Shown here in pieces: positions 23,582 through 36,751 of a DNA stretch of 64,000 nucleotides. Source of the DNA: Dermatophagoides farinae (Eukaryota; Arthropoda; Arachnida; Sarcoptiformes; Pyroglyphidae); assembly GCF_024713945.1 (NCBI RefSeq), contig NC_134681.1, forward strand, positions 3,242,001 through 3,306,000, read 5' to 3'. Numbering within the stretch: position 1 is the stretch's first letter; the number at the start of each line of letters is the position of its first letter. Made by a program: the position numbers and the translations under genes. Under the pieces are notes generated by a model. It ran no database searches, was not told where the DNA came from, and saw nothing but the letters and a program-made list of their open reading frames with translations.

Positions 23582-24802
23582 TCATTCATTATGGCTACCA
23601 CAAATATTATGATCAGCTTGACATGGTATCGTTTCTTCAGCCGCAAATATTTGTCCATTTGTACACATACAAACCTGATAGGCTAATATTGGTCCATGAT
23701 CATCATTATTCTCATTATGACGATTATTATGTCCATGACGAATATGATGTTGTTGTTCTCGATGATGATTGTGATGGTGGTGATTTCGATTTAGATTGGC
23801 AAATAAAATATTACGACCATTCAATGATAATTGTTCGGTATTGAACCATAAATCATCATAAGATTTTATTTGTATTGGACCATTATTGGATTCCATTTGA
23901 ATCGATGAATTTGTTGATTTAATCGATAATTGCTCGGTACGTGATTCAATCCTGATTTTCATTGACAAATAATTACAAAATTTTCTATTTCCACAGACAA
24001 AGTAAAACCAAAATACTCACCGTAAATCTTGATTTACACAGCCAACAATTGAATCAGTCATCATTTGTGATAATCGTAAACCACCTGGTTGTTGTCTTAT
24101 ATATGCCATAGATGTAGATGAATCCTCAATAATAAGACCGTCATTTTCAATTTGTAATAAACGTCTACTTGGTTTTTCACTTTCAATCACTAGACGATTA
24201 TTAATTTTAAATTCCAAATTACCAGTAATTGCTGATAAATGCAGACTATTTACATTCATTCCATTACCATCATCATTGGATCTAATTTGTACATCACCAG
24301 ATGGATTCATTTCGCCAGTTGGATTCGATTGAAATTGTAATCGTAAATGTTGATTATTAATGGTGGATTGTGCCATTTGTGATTTATAATGATTTATATC
24401 ATTCGTATAAAGAGTACAATTGTTATTACCATCACCACTATAAAGATTACCTTTGATACGTAATTTCGGATCATCATTCTGATTATTATTTGTTGTTATT
24501 GATTTTGTTGTTGTAGTACGAATAAATGTCTGAGAATTTTGATGTAAATTCAATGATATTATAATCCATCCAATAAGCATTATATTAATCAAGATGAAAA
24601 ATATTAATATTGAAATCAGATAATTTATACGTTGATTCAATACTATGCCACCACGATTATTGATTGATGAAATTTGATGATGATCGACAACATTCGATGA
24701 TGATGATTGTTTTTTATCATTGGAAACGCATTGTTCCAACAATTGTCGTATCCATTGATTTGTCGATGACGATTGTTGTTGATGATGAATATTCGTATTC
24801 AT
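23582..24802 (-). CDS. SGCB: beta-sarcoglycan
   Basis: This is a type II membrane glycoprotein of the dystrophin-associated complex that links muscle cytoskeleton to matrix. Two exons, 24021-24802 and 23582-23951, give 383 aa (human beta form 318). The cytoplasmic start has NQWIRQLLEQ, close to DYIRQLLEE of vertebrate beta-sarcoglycan, and NRGGIVLNQR before a single span (about 58-85). The extracellular part has the repetitive beta-strand-like sarcoglycan fold. It ends in the Cys cluster YQVCMCTNGQIF, ETIPCQ and NICGSH, which resembles the beta form's GCQ...CG ending more than the gamma/delta one. A His-rich insert lies before this cluster. The splice restores QDLRIESRTEQ. The gene converges on the La-related gene. 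Confidence 0.88.
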
Positions 24803-25537
24803 TATTATCGTTGTCGATGATGAATTGATAATCTTTTTGAAAAATCAGAATTTTATCCAGAGAATGAAAAAAAAATGATAAATTCAAAACACAATCGATT
24901 TATTTTTAAAAACGAAAAGAAAACAAAAAAAAATTTTTTTTTGATAAAATTGAAAAAAAATAAATTAAATTATCACTACTATATGTAAGACAATGTCTGA
25001 TGATTTTTTTTCGTCCAAAAAAAACACAAACTAACAAGCAAGGAAAGAAATAAATAAATAAAATAATAATAATAATATCTGACTAATGATCGATGATGGC
25101 GTTGATGAGAAAGAAAAAAAAAGAAAAGAGGCGTTGTCCTAAGTGTGTGTTTTACAAAAAAAAAAAAAAATATCGATCCATTTTTCGTTTCTCTGGTTCC
25201 AACATTCATCGTAGTACATGCACAATTTTTTTTTCAGGCTATATAGGCCGCATCCGATGAGTGAGAAAAAAAAGGAGATGCTGATGTGTCATTGTATGTG
25301 TGTTGATCAAAGTTGTTTTTTGGATGAATTTAAATTTTCTCGATTTTTTTTCTTTGAAATGAAAATTTGTTCTGAATTAATCGATGATCACAGATGCTTT
25401 TTCTGTTTTTTTTTGTATTGTTGATGATTGGCTAGTTTAATATGGTTTTTTTTCGCTCTTCTAATGGACAATGGAAAAGATTAAATGTTGAATGAGTAAT
25501 AAATAAATCATTGAATCAATGAATGTATCATATATAT
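24803..25537. other. spacer between beta-sarcoglycan and UXS1
   Basis: A/T-rich DNA with AAT runs near 25050. It should hold the sarcoglycan promoter and the UXS1 3' UTR. No gene is seen. Confidence 0.5.
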
Positions 25538-27031
25538 TTACCATGTTGATCTACCCAATGATCGTTTCAATTCCAATCGAAAATAATCAATAGTTTTAGC
25601 TAGACCATCAATTAATGTTATATTCGGATACCAATGTAATATTTGAAGTGCTAATTTTATATCCGGTCTTCGTCGTCGTGGATCATCTTGTTTAGCCGGT
25701 AAATATTCAATATGATGATGATGATGATATGAATATGGCTGCATGAATCGATTATCATCATCTTTATTATGTTGAATTTTTTCATTATCACGATGAACAA
25801 GATTCAATACGATATCGGCAAATTTCTGTATAGTGTATTCATCTGGATTACCCAGATTTATTGGTCTGCTATAATTACTTTCCATTAATCGTACTAAACC
25901 TTCGATTAGATCGGAAATATATTGAAATGAACGTGTTTGATTTCCATTACCATAAATACTTAATGGTTTCGATTGTATAGCTTGGCTAATGAAATTCGAT
26001 ACCACACGACCATCATTGGCATGCATACGTGGTCCATATGTATTAAAAATACGTGCAACACGTACCGAGAGATTTTCTTGTTTTGCATATGCATATGTTA
26101 ATGCTTCGGCAACACGTTTACCTTCATCATAACATGACCGTGGACCAATAGGATTTACATTGCCCCAATATGATTCCGATTGTGGATGTACATCGGGGTC
26201 ACCATAAATTTCCGATGTAGATGCTACAAGAATTCGAGCGCCAACACGTTTTGCTAATCCTAACATATTTATTGTGCCCATTGTGTTCGTTTTGATTGTT
26301 TTCACTGCATTCATCATATAATGTGGTGGTGATGCTGGTGATGCCAGATGATAGATTTCATCCACTTCCACATACAATGGATTAACAATATCATGATGTA
26401 ATAGTTCAAAATTCGGATGACCAAGCCAATGTTCAATATTGGAACGTCGACCTAAAAATGATTGATTGGAAATTAAATACTCTGCATAAAGCAAAAATTT
26501 ATTATTACCGGTATAAAAATTATCAGCGACAATAACTTCATGGCCATCGGATAATAAACGATCCAATAGATGAGAGCCAACAAAACCGGCACCACCAGTA
26601 ATTAGAATTCTTTTCTTTTCTGAATATGGTAATAATTTAGTTTTTTGAAAAAATTTTCGATTCGTAACAATTTTTGATGATTGAAAGTTATTTTTTGTCT
26701 CAATCTGTTCTAACCGCAGCCGAAGTTGTTCAATTTCATTATGTAATTTTTCAATTGTTCCCATTAATTTTGTATTATTCTGATGACGATTTCCAATATC
26801 GTTATCGATGATGTCACTATCAATTTCATTTTTAGATCGATGTTGTTCATGTTGATTATCATCATCGAATCGATGTTTAGATGATAAATTATGATAATTA
26901 GTAAAAACTATGTAGAAAAAAATTGGTAAATTTTTTCGAGAAAATTAAAAATGTTAAACAAAACACATACCAATAGTTAATGTAAAAATTACAAATAAAA
27001 ATAAAACATAAAATACACGAGGTAATGTCAT
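25538..27031 (-). CDS. UXS1: UDP-glucuronic acid decarboxylase (UDP-xylose synthase)
   Basis: This Golgi/ER enzyme converts UDP-glucuronate to UDP-xylose with bound NAD and feeds proteoglycan linker synthesis. Three exons: 26971-27031, 26509-26907, 25538-26451 (457 aa). The first exon is short and encodes MTLPRVFYVLFLFVIFTLTI, the type II anchor. A stem with a coiled coil (EKLHNEIEQLRLRLEQIE) follows. The Rossmann fold has ITGGAGFVGSHL; the catalytic Ser-Tyr-Lys lie in STSEIYG and YDEGKR. The 57-base second intron (26452-26508) has no stop and a length divisible by three, but the family's DNFYTG/RRSNIEHW join shows that it is removed. A His-rich insert (about residues 395-410) interrupts the C-terminal part. 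Confidence 0.94.
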
Positions 27032-28122
27032 TGTTCTTCTTGACCGTGGAATAACAACAAAACAAAACAATTGGAATTTTGAATTTTTTTTTTTTTTTGG
27101 ATAACAATTGGATCTGATTCGATTGAATAATAAATATATGGCAGCAAATCAATTTCAATTATCGATTTATTATTACGTTATTTGGCATTCATTTGGATTG
27201 AATAATAATGATGTAGAATTTTGTTGTGAAATGATATCACCATTTCAATGTCATTTTCTTTTTTTAATATTTGATAATAATGAATAATGATGATGATCAT
27301 GAATGATAGTTGGTTTTTTTCAATTAGTCAATTACAACATGCCGGTTCATGATTAATAATACTGCTCGAATGATAATGATGATGATGATGATGACAAATG
27401 GAAAAATTGGTCAGTTTTTTTTCTGCTTTTGAATGATATGTCGATGAAATCAGCAAATTATCATCATCATCATAACATCATACATATGCTCATTTTATAC
27501 AAATGAAACAAGAGATAGGGAGAGAGAGAGAGAAATTAGCCCATTTTTTGCAATTTGATTACGATAAGATTTGGTCGTTTTCATTTCATTTCATTTTTTT
27601 TTTCATTAGAAAATCAAATACAAAACGAGGACAAGCAGCAACAACAACGTAAACAAAACACACACACACACTGAAAAAAAAATTCATCATCATTCATAAA
27701 CAACGTACAATTTTGAAATTCAATAGCATCATCATTGTCAGTAGCAAAAAAGAAAAAAATGTAACATTTACTAACCAAAATGAATGAATTTGTATTTGAT
27801 TGATAATAAATGGAAAAAAATTGATTCTCTGGATGATGAAAATGTTTGTCTGATTTTCTGTTTCTTTTCTTCTTCTTGTTTTTTTTTTATACAAAATGAA
27901 TTACACATATGAATTTGTATTATATTATAAACACTGGATGTGAAAAAAAAAACAACAATAAAAACAATTAGACAATCTAATGATGATGTAGATGATGATA
28001 AAATGATGCTCGATTTTGGTTTTTTTTTTGTTGTTGTTTTGTTTTGTTTAACGATAGAAAAAAGGGTTTTATATCCATAATAGTAATAATAATAAAAAAC
28101 GATTAACTATCAAATATGCAAA
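27032..28122. other. spacer between UXS1 and alpha2/delta
   Basis: A/T-rich with ATG repeats (about 27374-27395), a short (GA)n near 27515 and a (CA)n near 27660. It should contain the UXS1 promoter on its left side and the alpha2/delta 3' UTR on its right. No gene is seen. Confidence 0.5.
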
Positions 28123-31100
28123 TTAATTGTAATCGATCGATAATATTAACGATAATGATGATGATGATGATAGTAATAATAATAATAGCCATGTTGTCGT
28201 TGATGATAATGTATATGCTCGTCCACATTGTCGTATTTCTTTTTCCTGTGGATGATAATTATAACAACCAGCCGGACGACGACGATATTTTTCCGTTTTC
28301 AGCAATTGACATTGTTTTTCATCATCATATTTAATCTCTATTGGTTCAATTGACAATTTTTTCTTCTGACAATTACAAGTTGGATTATTTACCGATATAA
28401 TCAACAAAAGATTTGTATGTGGTATATAATGGGCGAGAAAATTTCTATAAAAATTTTTGGAAAATTTCCAGAAAAAAATGATGAAAATTTTTTAATTAAT
28501 TGAAAAAAAAACATTACCTTGAACATTTAGGATTTTCACCACAAACAATATCTTTGGACTGTCCATCTGTAGAGAAATTGATCATTTCATAAAGATCAAA
28601 TTCTTTATCACATGGACGTGCTATTGTTTGATTATCATCTAGATCGGTAATCATTGTGTATTCTATGAATTGGTTTAAAGTGAAATTAAAATCAAATTAA
28701 ATTTTTTTTCACAAATCATCAATCATTTACCAGAACCAAATGGTAATCCCATTTCCATCCAATTATCTTGTCGTACATTATAAGTTTTTTCAGCCATTGA
28801 CCAGACATCGTTTCCATAAAGAATATTCATGTACAATAATCCTAACCATGTGATGAATGATTTTAACATTTTTGCCACTAATGCAAAAATTGAATAAAGA
28901 TATGGATTCGATGATGGTCCAGACACGATTTCAGCATCCAAACAAATTGCTTGATAATCATAAAGATGTACACGTTGATATATGCCGCTGGTGACCAATT
29001 CTTCAAGAATATCACCATCAATTTGTCCAAAAAATTTTCCAACATCATTCGTTTTATGATTACTCAACACAATGAATGCATTATTATCGATCAGATAACA
29101 ATCAACATCCAAATGTGTACATGGTACATTGAATTTATTCGTCGTATTCAAAAAGAATTCATGTAATGTATCATAACGAAATTGAATGCCAACCACGGCC
29201 ACTAATTGAATGAAGAATTCAAAATAAAAAAACAAAAAATTTGAAAACATCAGCCACATACCTGGTGAACTATGTTTCAGATTGCCAATAAACAAAGCAT
29301 GTGTTGCTGTTACCAAAAAATTTGAATCATAACGTGAATGTGTGGCAGCAACACGACGTTCATGTTGTTCGCCAGCATCAAAATCGACAAAATAAACGAA
29401 TGCATCTTTGTTATTGGTATAGAAATCCACTGTACGTTTATAATATGTTTCTTCGATTGCCCTGTGTGTTTTTTTTTGAGAAAAAAAAGTTAAAATAGTC
29501 AATCTTTAAATGAAAAAAAAATACAGACCTATCATGTTTATGATAAAATGGTAGATCATCAAGCATTTTAATCTCATCTTTTGAACGATAATCTTTAAAA
29601 CGAGTTAGGCCACTACGTGTCGCCACAAATGTCGATACAATACCAAATGTTTTGATTCTTTGTTCACTAAAAATGATGATGAATGAATGAAAAAAAAGCA
29701 GACAAAATTACAGTTTAAGGCAATAAACAAGAGATAAATTTCCTGCAAAATTTAGAGTGACCATAAAACAGAAAAAAAAATTTCAATTCATAGTTGTTTT
29801 CCCTTTTTGATGAATTCAATTCACAATTGAATGCAATATAAATCCAGGCGCTAATTGAACAGAAAAAAAATTTTTTTTCAATCATAAAATTCGTTACCTT
29901 GGCATCAACGATATGAATATTGTAAGCGGACTTTTTTTTAGTTTTGTTTTAAAATTAAAATAAATTATAAAAAAATGGGAAAAAAAACATTGCGTTGCGT
30001 TGCGTTGCATTGCAAATGAAAAAAAAGAAGAAGTAAATGACGACATTTTTCATTATATTAATCCAATAATTTTTTTTCAGGTAAATTAATCAAAATAAAA
30101 AAAAATTTTCTTTCCAAATGGAATTTTACCAATAATGGATTTCAGTGGGTTTTTATGACATCAATAAAGAAAAAATCTGTTTTGATTAATCAATTTCAAC
30201 TTACTCTCGATAATTTGGATTCGAACTACAACGTTCGGTCGGTATATCTGTGAGATTGGCATCCAATACCAGACTTTGTATTAGATCTTTATCACCTGGA
30301 TTTTTTTTTTGGTTGGTGATGAGAAAATTGAATCAATTGTTTGGTTGTTTCGTTTGATAATAAAACTTACAAAGAATTGTTTCATAAACTTTTGGCCGTA
30401 TACTACTTGTACGCCAACGGAAATTTTGTTTCTCCAAATCATTAGTCAGGAATTGTAATATCGATTCTTCTGGTGTTGAAAATGATTGCTGTGGCTGGCC
30501 AGTTATCTGATGTGGATTATCGCAATACGCCTATTTCATTGAAATGGCCATTATTATGTAAATATATGTTTGATATACAGGAATCTTACCCATTCAGGAT
30601 GTACTCGCCATTGATTGCCACGAAAATAATGGGTGAAATTTTCTTCACGATATTTCATACGTAGATCAACCTGTGAGGTCAACCTATATGAACCATATGG
30701 TTCGGGCAATGCAATGGCAAGACTAAATGGTGTATGGCCAATCATACCATGTGTATAATGATTGACGCGTGTTATAACACGTTTCTATGTTAAATTGAAA
30801 TTTTTTAAATAATAATTTTCACCAATCAATCAATCAATCATACTAACCATTTCATCGATATGTACTTTGACGGCAACTTTTTTCCAACCATGTGTACGAT
30901 TTATCATATTACCACGTATAGATTCGATATATGGATCAGGTTCCTGAAAAAATGAAGAGAAAATTTTTAAATCCATAAATTCATTTTTACAAATGAAAAA
31001 AAAAATTCACATACTCTTGGACCAAGTGTATTGTTGGCCAATTCAACTTCAGACATATCCACCGAATGATAGAATGGCTTCAGGAAACCATCAAACTAAA

Positions 31101-33357
31101 TGCAAAAAAAAAAAAATAAAAATGATCAAAATGGTCAATTGAACTAAACAATTTACACAACACATACCAACGGACGTAAATCAGGATGATTTAAAAGATA
31201 ACCATTATTTGTAATCATAAATGAATAACCATTAACACCGAGCTTGAATGATGGTGTTAATTTTTCAATCTCTTTTATTGGTATATCAACACCGGCAACA
31301 CCAAGCAGATTTGCAATACGTATTGTTTCGATTTCAGCATCTTGATAAACATTTTTGATCAATATTCTTTTCGTTATATTTGTATAATTTCTTGTATCAA
31401 ATACTGGTGTTGCTAATGTTGTATAAAGTGATACGGATTTTTTCTTCATATTTTTTTGATTCTGCTGCTGCTGGTGCTGATGCTGATACTGTTGCTGTAT
31501 ACGAAATGGTATCTGTTTATATGGTATCGATACAACATTTCCATCATCATTTTCATTGATTGCTAAATCATCGATTGATTGATGATGACGTTTTCGTTTT
31601 CGATTACCATTATTAGTCATTAATGTATTTTCAGATTCTTCTGTATTATCAATTGTTTCATCGATATCGTCATTATCATCATCAGAGTCTGCATTATTTA
31701 AACTTTGATCCAATTCTTCATGTGCATATCGTGCCTGTGCACGTAGACGATTGATTTTTTCATAATTTTCTAGATTAAAAAAATTTTCAAAAATTTAACT
31801 CTTTGATTGCCTGGTTGATGACTTACGTTTATTTTTCCATGTGTTTTCATTCAACTCAGTTTCATATGTCGGCGCATAGATTGGTGTCCAACTAAATACA
31901 CGTTCACCAGACAAAACAATTGGCCGTGACATTACCGGTATATATTTTTGTACTTGTTCATGTACTTCGGCACGATTCATAACATGTGTATAATAACCAC
32001 GATTATGACATGCCATCCAATATACCTCGCTATGTGATGTAACATCTTGACCGATCAAATAGGTAAAAACACGTACCGGTATGTTGGGCCAATTGAATTG
32101 ACGAAAAACATCTTCATATGTGCCTGGTGCACCATCCGTTATCAACATTATTGCCTGATTACATTGGGAACCATCACCAGAACGATTAAATCGTTGCAGA
32201 ATGGTAAATGCTTGCGATAGGGCAGCAGTAAAATCAACCAATTCATTGGTTTTAACATCCGAAAGACCTTGTTTGATTTCTTTGATATTTTTACGATTCG
32301 CCTGTACCAATGTATCCAAACATGAATGTATTGGTTGCACGGTTTTCGAGAATTTCAATGCGGCAACATAATCATCATCCGTTAAGGTGTCCAATATATA
32401 TTCCACAACATTCTGGCCAATACTTTTTCGTACACCAGTCATTGAACCACTTGTATCCAACAGGATGACAATATCTTTTGGTGATGCTGCACCTTTTATA
32501 TACCATGGACGCATACGACAATCATAGAAATCAATCAATGGTTTGTCCGAATAGCTGTCACGTTCACGCCACGAAGTTGCCGGATACAAGCGAAGAAAAC
32601 CTTTTGCTGAACCAAAAAATTGCCACGATAAACTGGGATCAAATGCCAGATTATTCTTGAAAAATTGTGTCAAATGTTCTGACCATTTTATATCATTAAC
32701 AACATCGGGTGATTTATCATAAACATTCACCGGAACATGTATTGCACTATGATCTAAATTGACGTAAGCATTATCAAAATTTGTGTTTCTAGTCAATTTT
32801 ATTGGCCGTGAACCAGAATCCAATGATCGTAAATAATGGTTATTATCTTTGATTTCCACACCTTTAACATTATAATAATCAATTTCCATATTTTTATCAT
32901 ACGTATGATTCGATGCAATACGTTCACTTTCATTAGCTATACGTTCAACTGAATGTTTTTTCCAATTAAACATATACATAACATCATTACGCATATCGTC
33001 CATCATTTTATTGCCATCAAACCATTGTACTTCTTGATTGAAACGTTGAAAATTTTCTTCAATCCTACCTAGACATGTTTGTTCAGTACCAACACTTGAC
33101 AGTTCACGACCAAATGTTTTGACCATATTACGTATAATTTCTTCATCTAATATAAATTCATCGATTGCACATTTTGTTCCTGAAATCATTATTTGTAATA
33201 TAATCATAATCATCATCATTATTATGACCGTAATATTCATGTTTATGAAGCTCATCAAATTCGATGATGATGATGATGATTCAATGTGAAAATTGTTGTT
33301 GTACTTTTTTCTTGTCATCATTTTTATAATTGATTTATTTGAAATTTTGATATTCAT
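28123..33357 (-). CDS. voltage-gated calcium channel alpha2/delta subunit
   Basis: This extracellular auxiliary subunit helps bring Cav channels to the surface and to synapses. Twelve exons: 31827-33357, 31168-31769, 31015-31095, 30848-30943, 30590-30784, 30371-30530, 30205-30295, 29529-29666, 29262-29461, 28731-29201, 28518-28662, 28123-28444 (1343 aa). A hydrophobic leader (about 40-60) and VWA_N region precede the VWA domain with an intact MIDAS, DTSGS (about residue 298). Cache-like modules follow, including RPWYIKGA before VWA and [20 protein letters not shown] across the exon 2/3 join. The end is Cys-rich, then a hydrophobic C-terminus (WLLLLLLSS) suited to a GPI signal or anchor. Exon 2 carries an acidic insert and a basic RKRKRHH cluster. 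Which arthropod paralogue this is cannot be told by eye. Confidence 0.93.
29667..30204 (-). other. longest alpha2/delta intron (intron 7)
   Basis: At 538 bases this intron is much longer than the others in the gene (mostly 50-120). It holds A/T tracts and a short GCGTT tandem repeat near 29994-30008. No coding sequence is seen in it. Confidence 0.7.
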
Positions 33358-34932
33358 TTTTTTTCTGTTTGTTTTGGTTGCTCAACAATTTAGAGTGATA
33401 ATTCAGTCGTTTCGTTTTTTTTATGGCTAAGATTTAGCAATAAATTTCAATTGATGATGACAATGATGATGATGATGATGATGAGGACAATTTAATCCAA
33501 TTTTTAGCTGTTGTTGTTGTTGTTGAGGCATTTCTTTGATTTTATTTTCAAGTTTGCTGTGTTGTTGTTGTTGTTGTTGTTGTTTATATTTACATTTTCA
33601 TCTAAATAGAATCAAAAAAATTTTACTTGTGGAAAGTTTCTTTTTAGCAAAACGAAAAAAAAAAATTAAAATCACTTACCACAATCAATGATAATTTCAA
33701 TTGTATGCAAATGGATTATTTTTATTGTTGTGATATGCAATTTTAATTCGGAAGCATTGAAATTTTTTTTCAATTAAAGTGAAACAACAAAACAACAGCA
33801 GAAATATTGATGTGTAAAATAATGATGAAAAATGTGTGTTTGTCTGTATTGAATTTTTCAGCCATAAAATTCTATGATTATTCTAGATTCTACACACACA
33901 CACACACACACTTCATCATCATCATCATCATCAGCACATAGAATTTTTCGTTTTCTCGTTTTTTTTTTTTTTTTTTTTTTGATAGATTGATTTCGAGAAC
34001 CGCTACTACAAAATTTTATTTTATTCATTCATAACATTAGAATTCGAGATACCAGCGCAGCGCCATTTCACAATCTCAAATGGAACAAACGTTGGTCGAT
34101 ACAGATTCTGGTGGTAGTAGTAGTAATTTACGATTCTAGCATTTTTTGTGCTATGTATGTGTGTGTGTGTGTGTGTGTGATATATGAAAGGTGGGGTTTT
34201 TTCCTCCTTTTTACGTTTTTATAGTAGAAAAAATCATTCCGGTCCTGGTTCTGGTTTTTATTCGCTGAACTGCACCACCACCACCACCACCAGCACATTA
34301 TTCTCATCATCATCATCATCATCGTGATCATTAAATTGTGAAAGCAAGAAAAAACCGTCAAATATTAACCGGATTTTTTGCACTTTATTATTTTCGAGAT
34401 AGTCAAGAAAAAAATAGAATAAAAAAATTATTACTTTTTTTCATTGAAATCATTATTATCATGTGTAACAGTGAATTTGATGGATGGGAGTGGCTATAAT
34501 TGTAGCGGGAGGTGGGTGTATTTGACCACGGTTGTGGTAGTGGTATTTATATATTATTATTATTTATTATTATAATCATCATTATTTTACAGTAAATACC
34601 AGATAAAAACATGTCAAAAAGTCAATGAACGATGACTTTTTGATGAAAGAAAAATTCACACATTCCATGCACATACACAAACCATTAACGGTCAAATGTC
34701 AGTGTAGTATAAAATTATAACAAAAATTCTGGCATGACAATGGAATTGAATAGAATAACGGCTTGATTTGAAAGAATTTTTTTTTATTTAGAATTTTTTT
34801 TTTGGACAAAAGTTTGGATCGAACATCATCATCATCAGTCAATCTTTGTTCAGTCGATGTGGAATCAAATTTTTTTTTTCGTTTTGTTTTGTCGTTGTTG
34901 TTGTTGTTATTGTTGTTATTGCACAAAAATAT
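33358..34932. other. upstream region of alpha2/delta
   Basis: No gene seen. It holds ATG/GTT runs (33465-33484, 33508-33525), (CA)n at about 33892-33911, (CAT)n and a (GT)n near 34159-34179. The alpha2/delta promoter and 5' UTR should lie in the left part, and the next gene's 3' UTR at the right end. Confidence 0.5.
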
Positions 34933-36751
34933 TCAATGTCGTCGTCGATGTGAAAATAGCCTTATACGATGATGACGACGACAACGACGTGAATGATGAT
35001 CACCGCCATCTTGATTTGTTTGATCATTATTAATTGTTGATAATGAATCATTTTGGCTATTATTACTATTATTGGATTCTCCAGCCGAAATAGATCGATG
35101 TATCATTGATGTACCGGATAATGGCTGCTGTTGTGAATGAGCCGGTAATATTCGTACATTTGGCATAACATAGGCTATAGTTTTTGTTGGACGTTTATTG
35201 ATCATTTGTTTAGATGTTGTTGAAATAGTTGGTCGATTAATATTATTTTTATCATTTGAAAATATTGCCGATGATAATGTTGCTGTTGATATTTGATCAT
35301 AGGCCATTTTCGATGCCAGATATCCATGATTATCCGATTGATAATAATGATTCGATGGATCTTCAATAACCGTTGACATTGTTGCGGTTCCGGTGCCGGT
35401 CATCATCATTGCTTCGGATGATTGATTTAAATGTTGACCGAATTTTGTTTCCAACATGTTTAATTTCAATTGTAATAATTGATTCATATCCGTAATGTAT
35501 TGAAGACGTTGTTCAACTTTTTTATTCAAATCTTGTTCATCCAGATGTACATCACGTATACAACGTTCTAGTTGTTCATTTAGATCGGAATTTTGATTAC
35601 ATAATTTACGTAATTTACTTTCAATTTGTTCAATACGTTTATTGATTTGATGTTTCAAGTTAACATTTTCATCATTATGATCTTGATGAAATGTCGATGT
35701 TGTCGATGTTGGTGATAGATCAAATCGATTGAAATTTGATGATTGCAAGGGAAAACCAATGATCGATGATGGTGATGACGGTGTGGATTCCATACTACTA
35801 CTACCACCACCACCATAATATTGATTGAATTTTTGTTGTAATTTCAATACCGTACGTTTCAATTGTTCAAAATCATCGTAGATTAATTTAATTTCTTTCA
35901 TATTTAGCTGTAATTTTTCTTCAATATCCAGGTTTTTCTTTTCCAATTTACGATAATCAGCCGATGATTCTTTCAACGATTGCTGTAATCGTTGTTGTTT
36001 TGCCACTATTGATTTAATATCTTCATTATTTTTCAATACTGTACTTGTTAATAGGAAATTTTCACGTCGAATACAATCCAGATCATCAGTGATTCGTTTC
36101 AAATATTCGGGTAATAATCGATTATTATTATTATTATTTGCTGATGCATTTGTTGTTGTATCATTCAATTTAGATAAACTGGTTGTCATCACCATCGATG
36201 ATGATCGACAAAATCTTGATCGTGATGATGATGATGATAGTGAATTTTGACGTGATTGAAAAAATTGTTGTTGACGTTGAAAATTACTAATTGGAAAGAA
36301 AAAGAATATATGTAAATTTTAATTAGTGGAAATCTGAATCAATTTGAAATATTTACTTGAGTGAAATTAGATCGGCAACACAAATTTGATGATAATTTGG
36401 TGGAATATGATCATCATCATTTTGGTGATCAAAATTAATTTGCTGTGGCTGTTCATCATCATTAGTTGATTGCCAATGTAATTGTGGCCATGAATTACTT
36501 AATAATGACCAATTATGATTCTGATTATGTTGTAATTCTGATGATGATTGTATTGAATATTGTTGTTGATAATAATAATCATTACCATCATCATTTGTTG
36601 TTGATTGTGTTGAATTTAATGATATTGATGGCAATTGATATTGATAAATACCATCACGTTGATGTTGTTGATTTATATCAAATGATGATGTTGATGATGA
36701 TTGTAGAAATAATTCCGAATCTGATGCAGAACGTATTAGGAATGTTGACAT
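34933..36751 (-). CDS. coiled-coil protein, family not recognised
   Basis: Two exons, 36357-36751 and 34933-36286, give 582 aa from MSTFLIRSASDSE (the frame opens at a TTG seven codons upstream). The N-terminal 130 residues are Ser/Gln/Asn-rich. After a Ser/Arg stretch there are two predicted coiled coils, about 185-280 (LLPEYLKRITDDLDCIRREN to KRTVLKLQQKFNQ) and about 330-410 (INKRIEQIESKLRKLCNQNS to LNMLETKFGQ). A low-complexity tail ends in an Arg/His-rich cluster (RRCRRHHRIRLFSHRRRH). It has no signal peptide or membrane span. The heptads suggest a cytoskeletal or scaffold role, but I cannot name a family. Confidence 0.75.

Noticed and set aside
29990-30012. GCGTT tandem repeat in an alpha2/delta intron
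   Set aside because: Only three to four units; an ordinary short tandem repeat.
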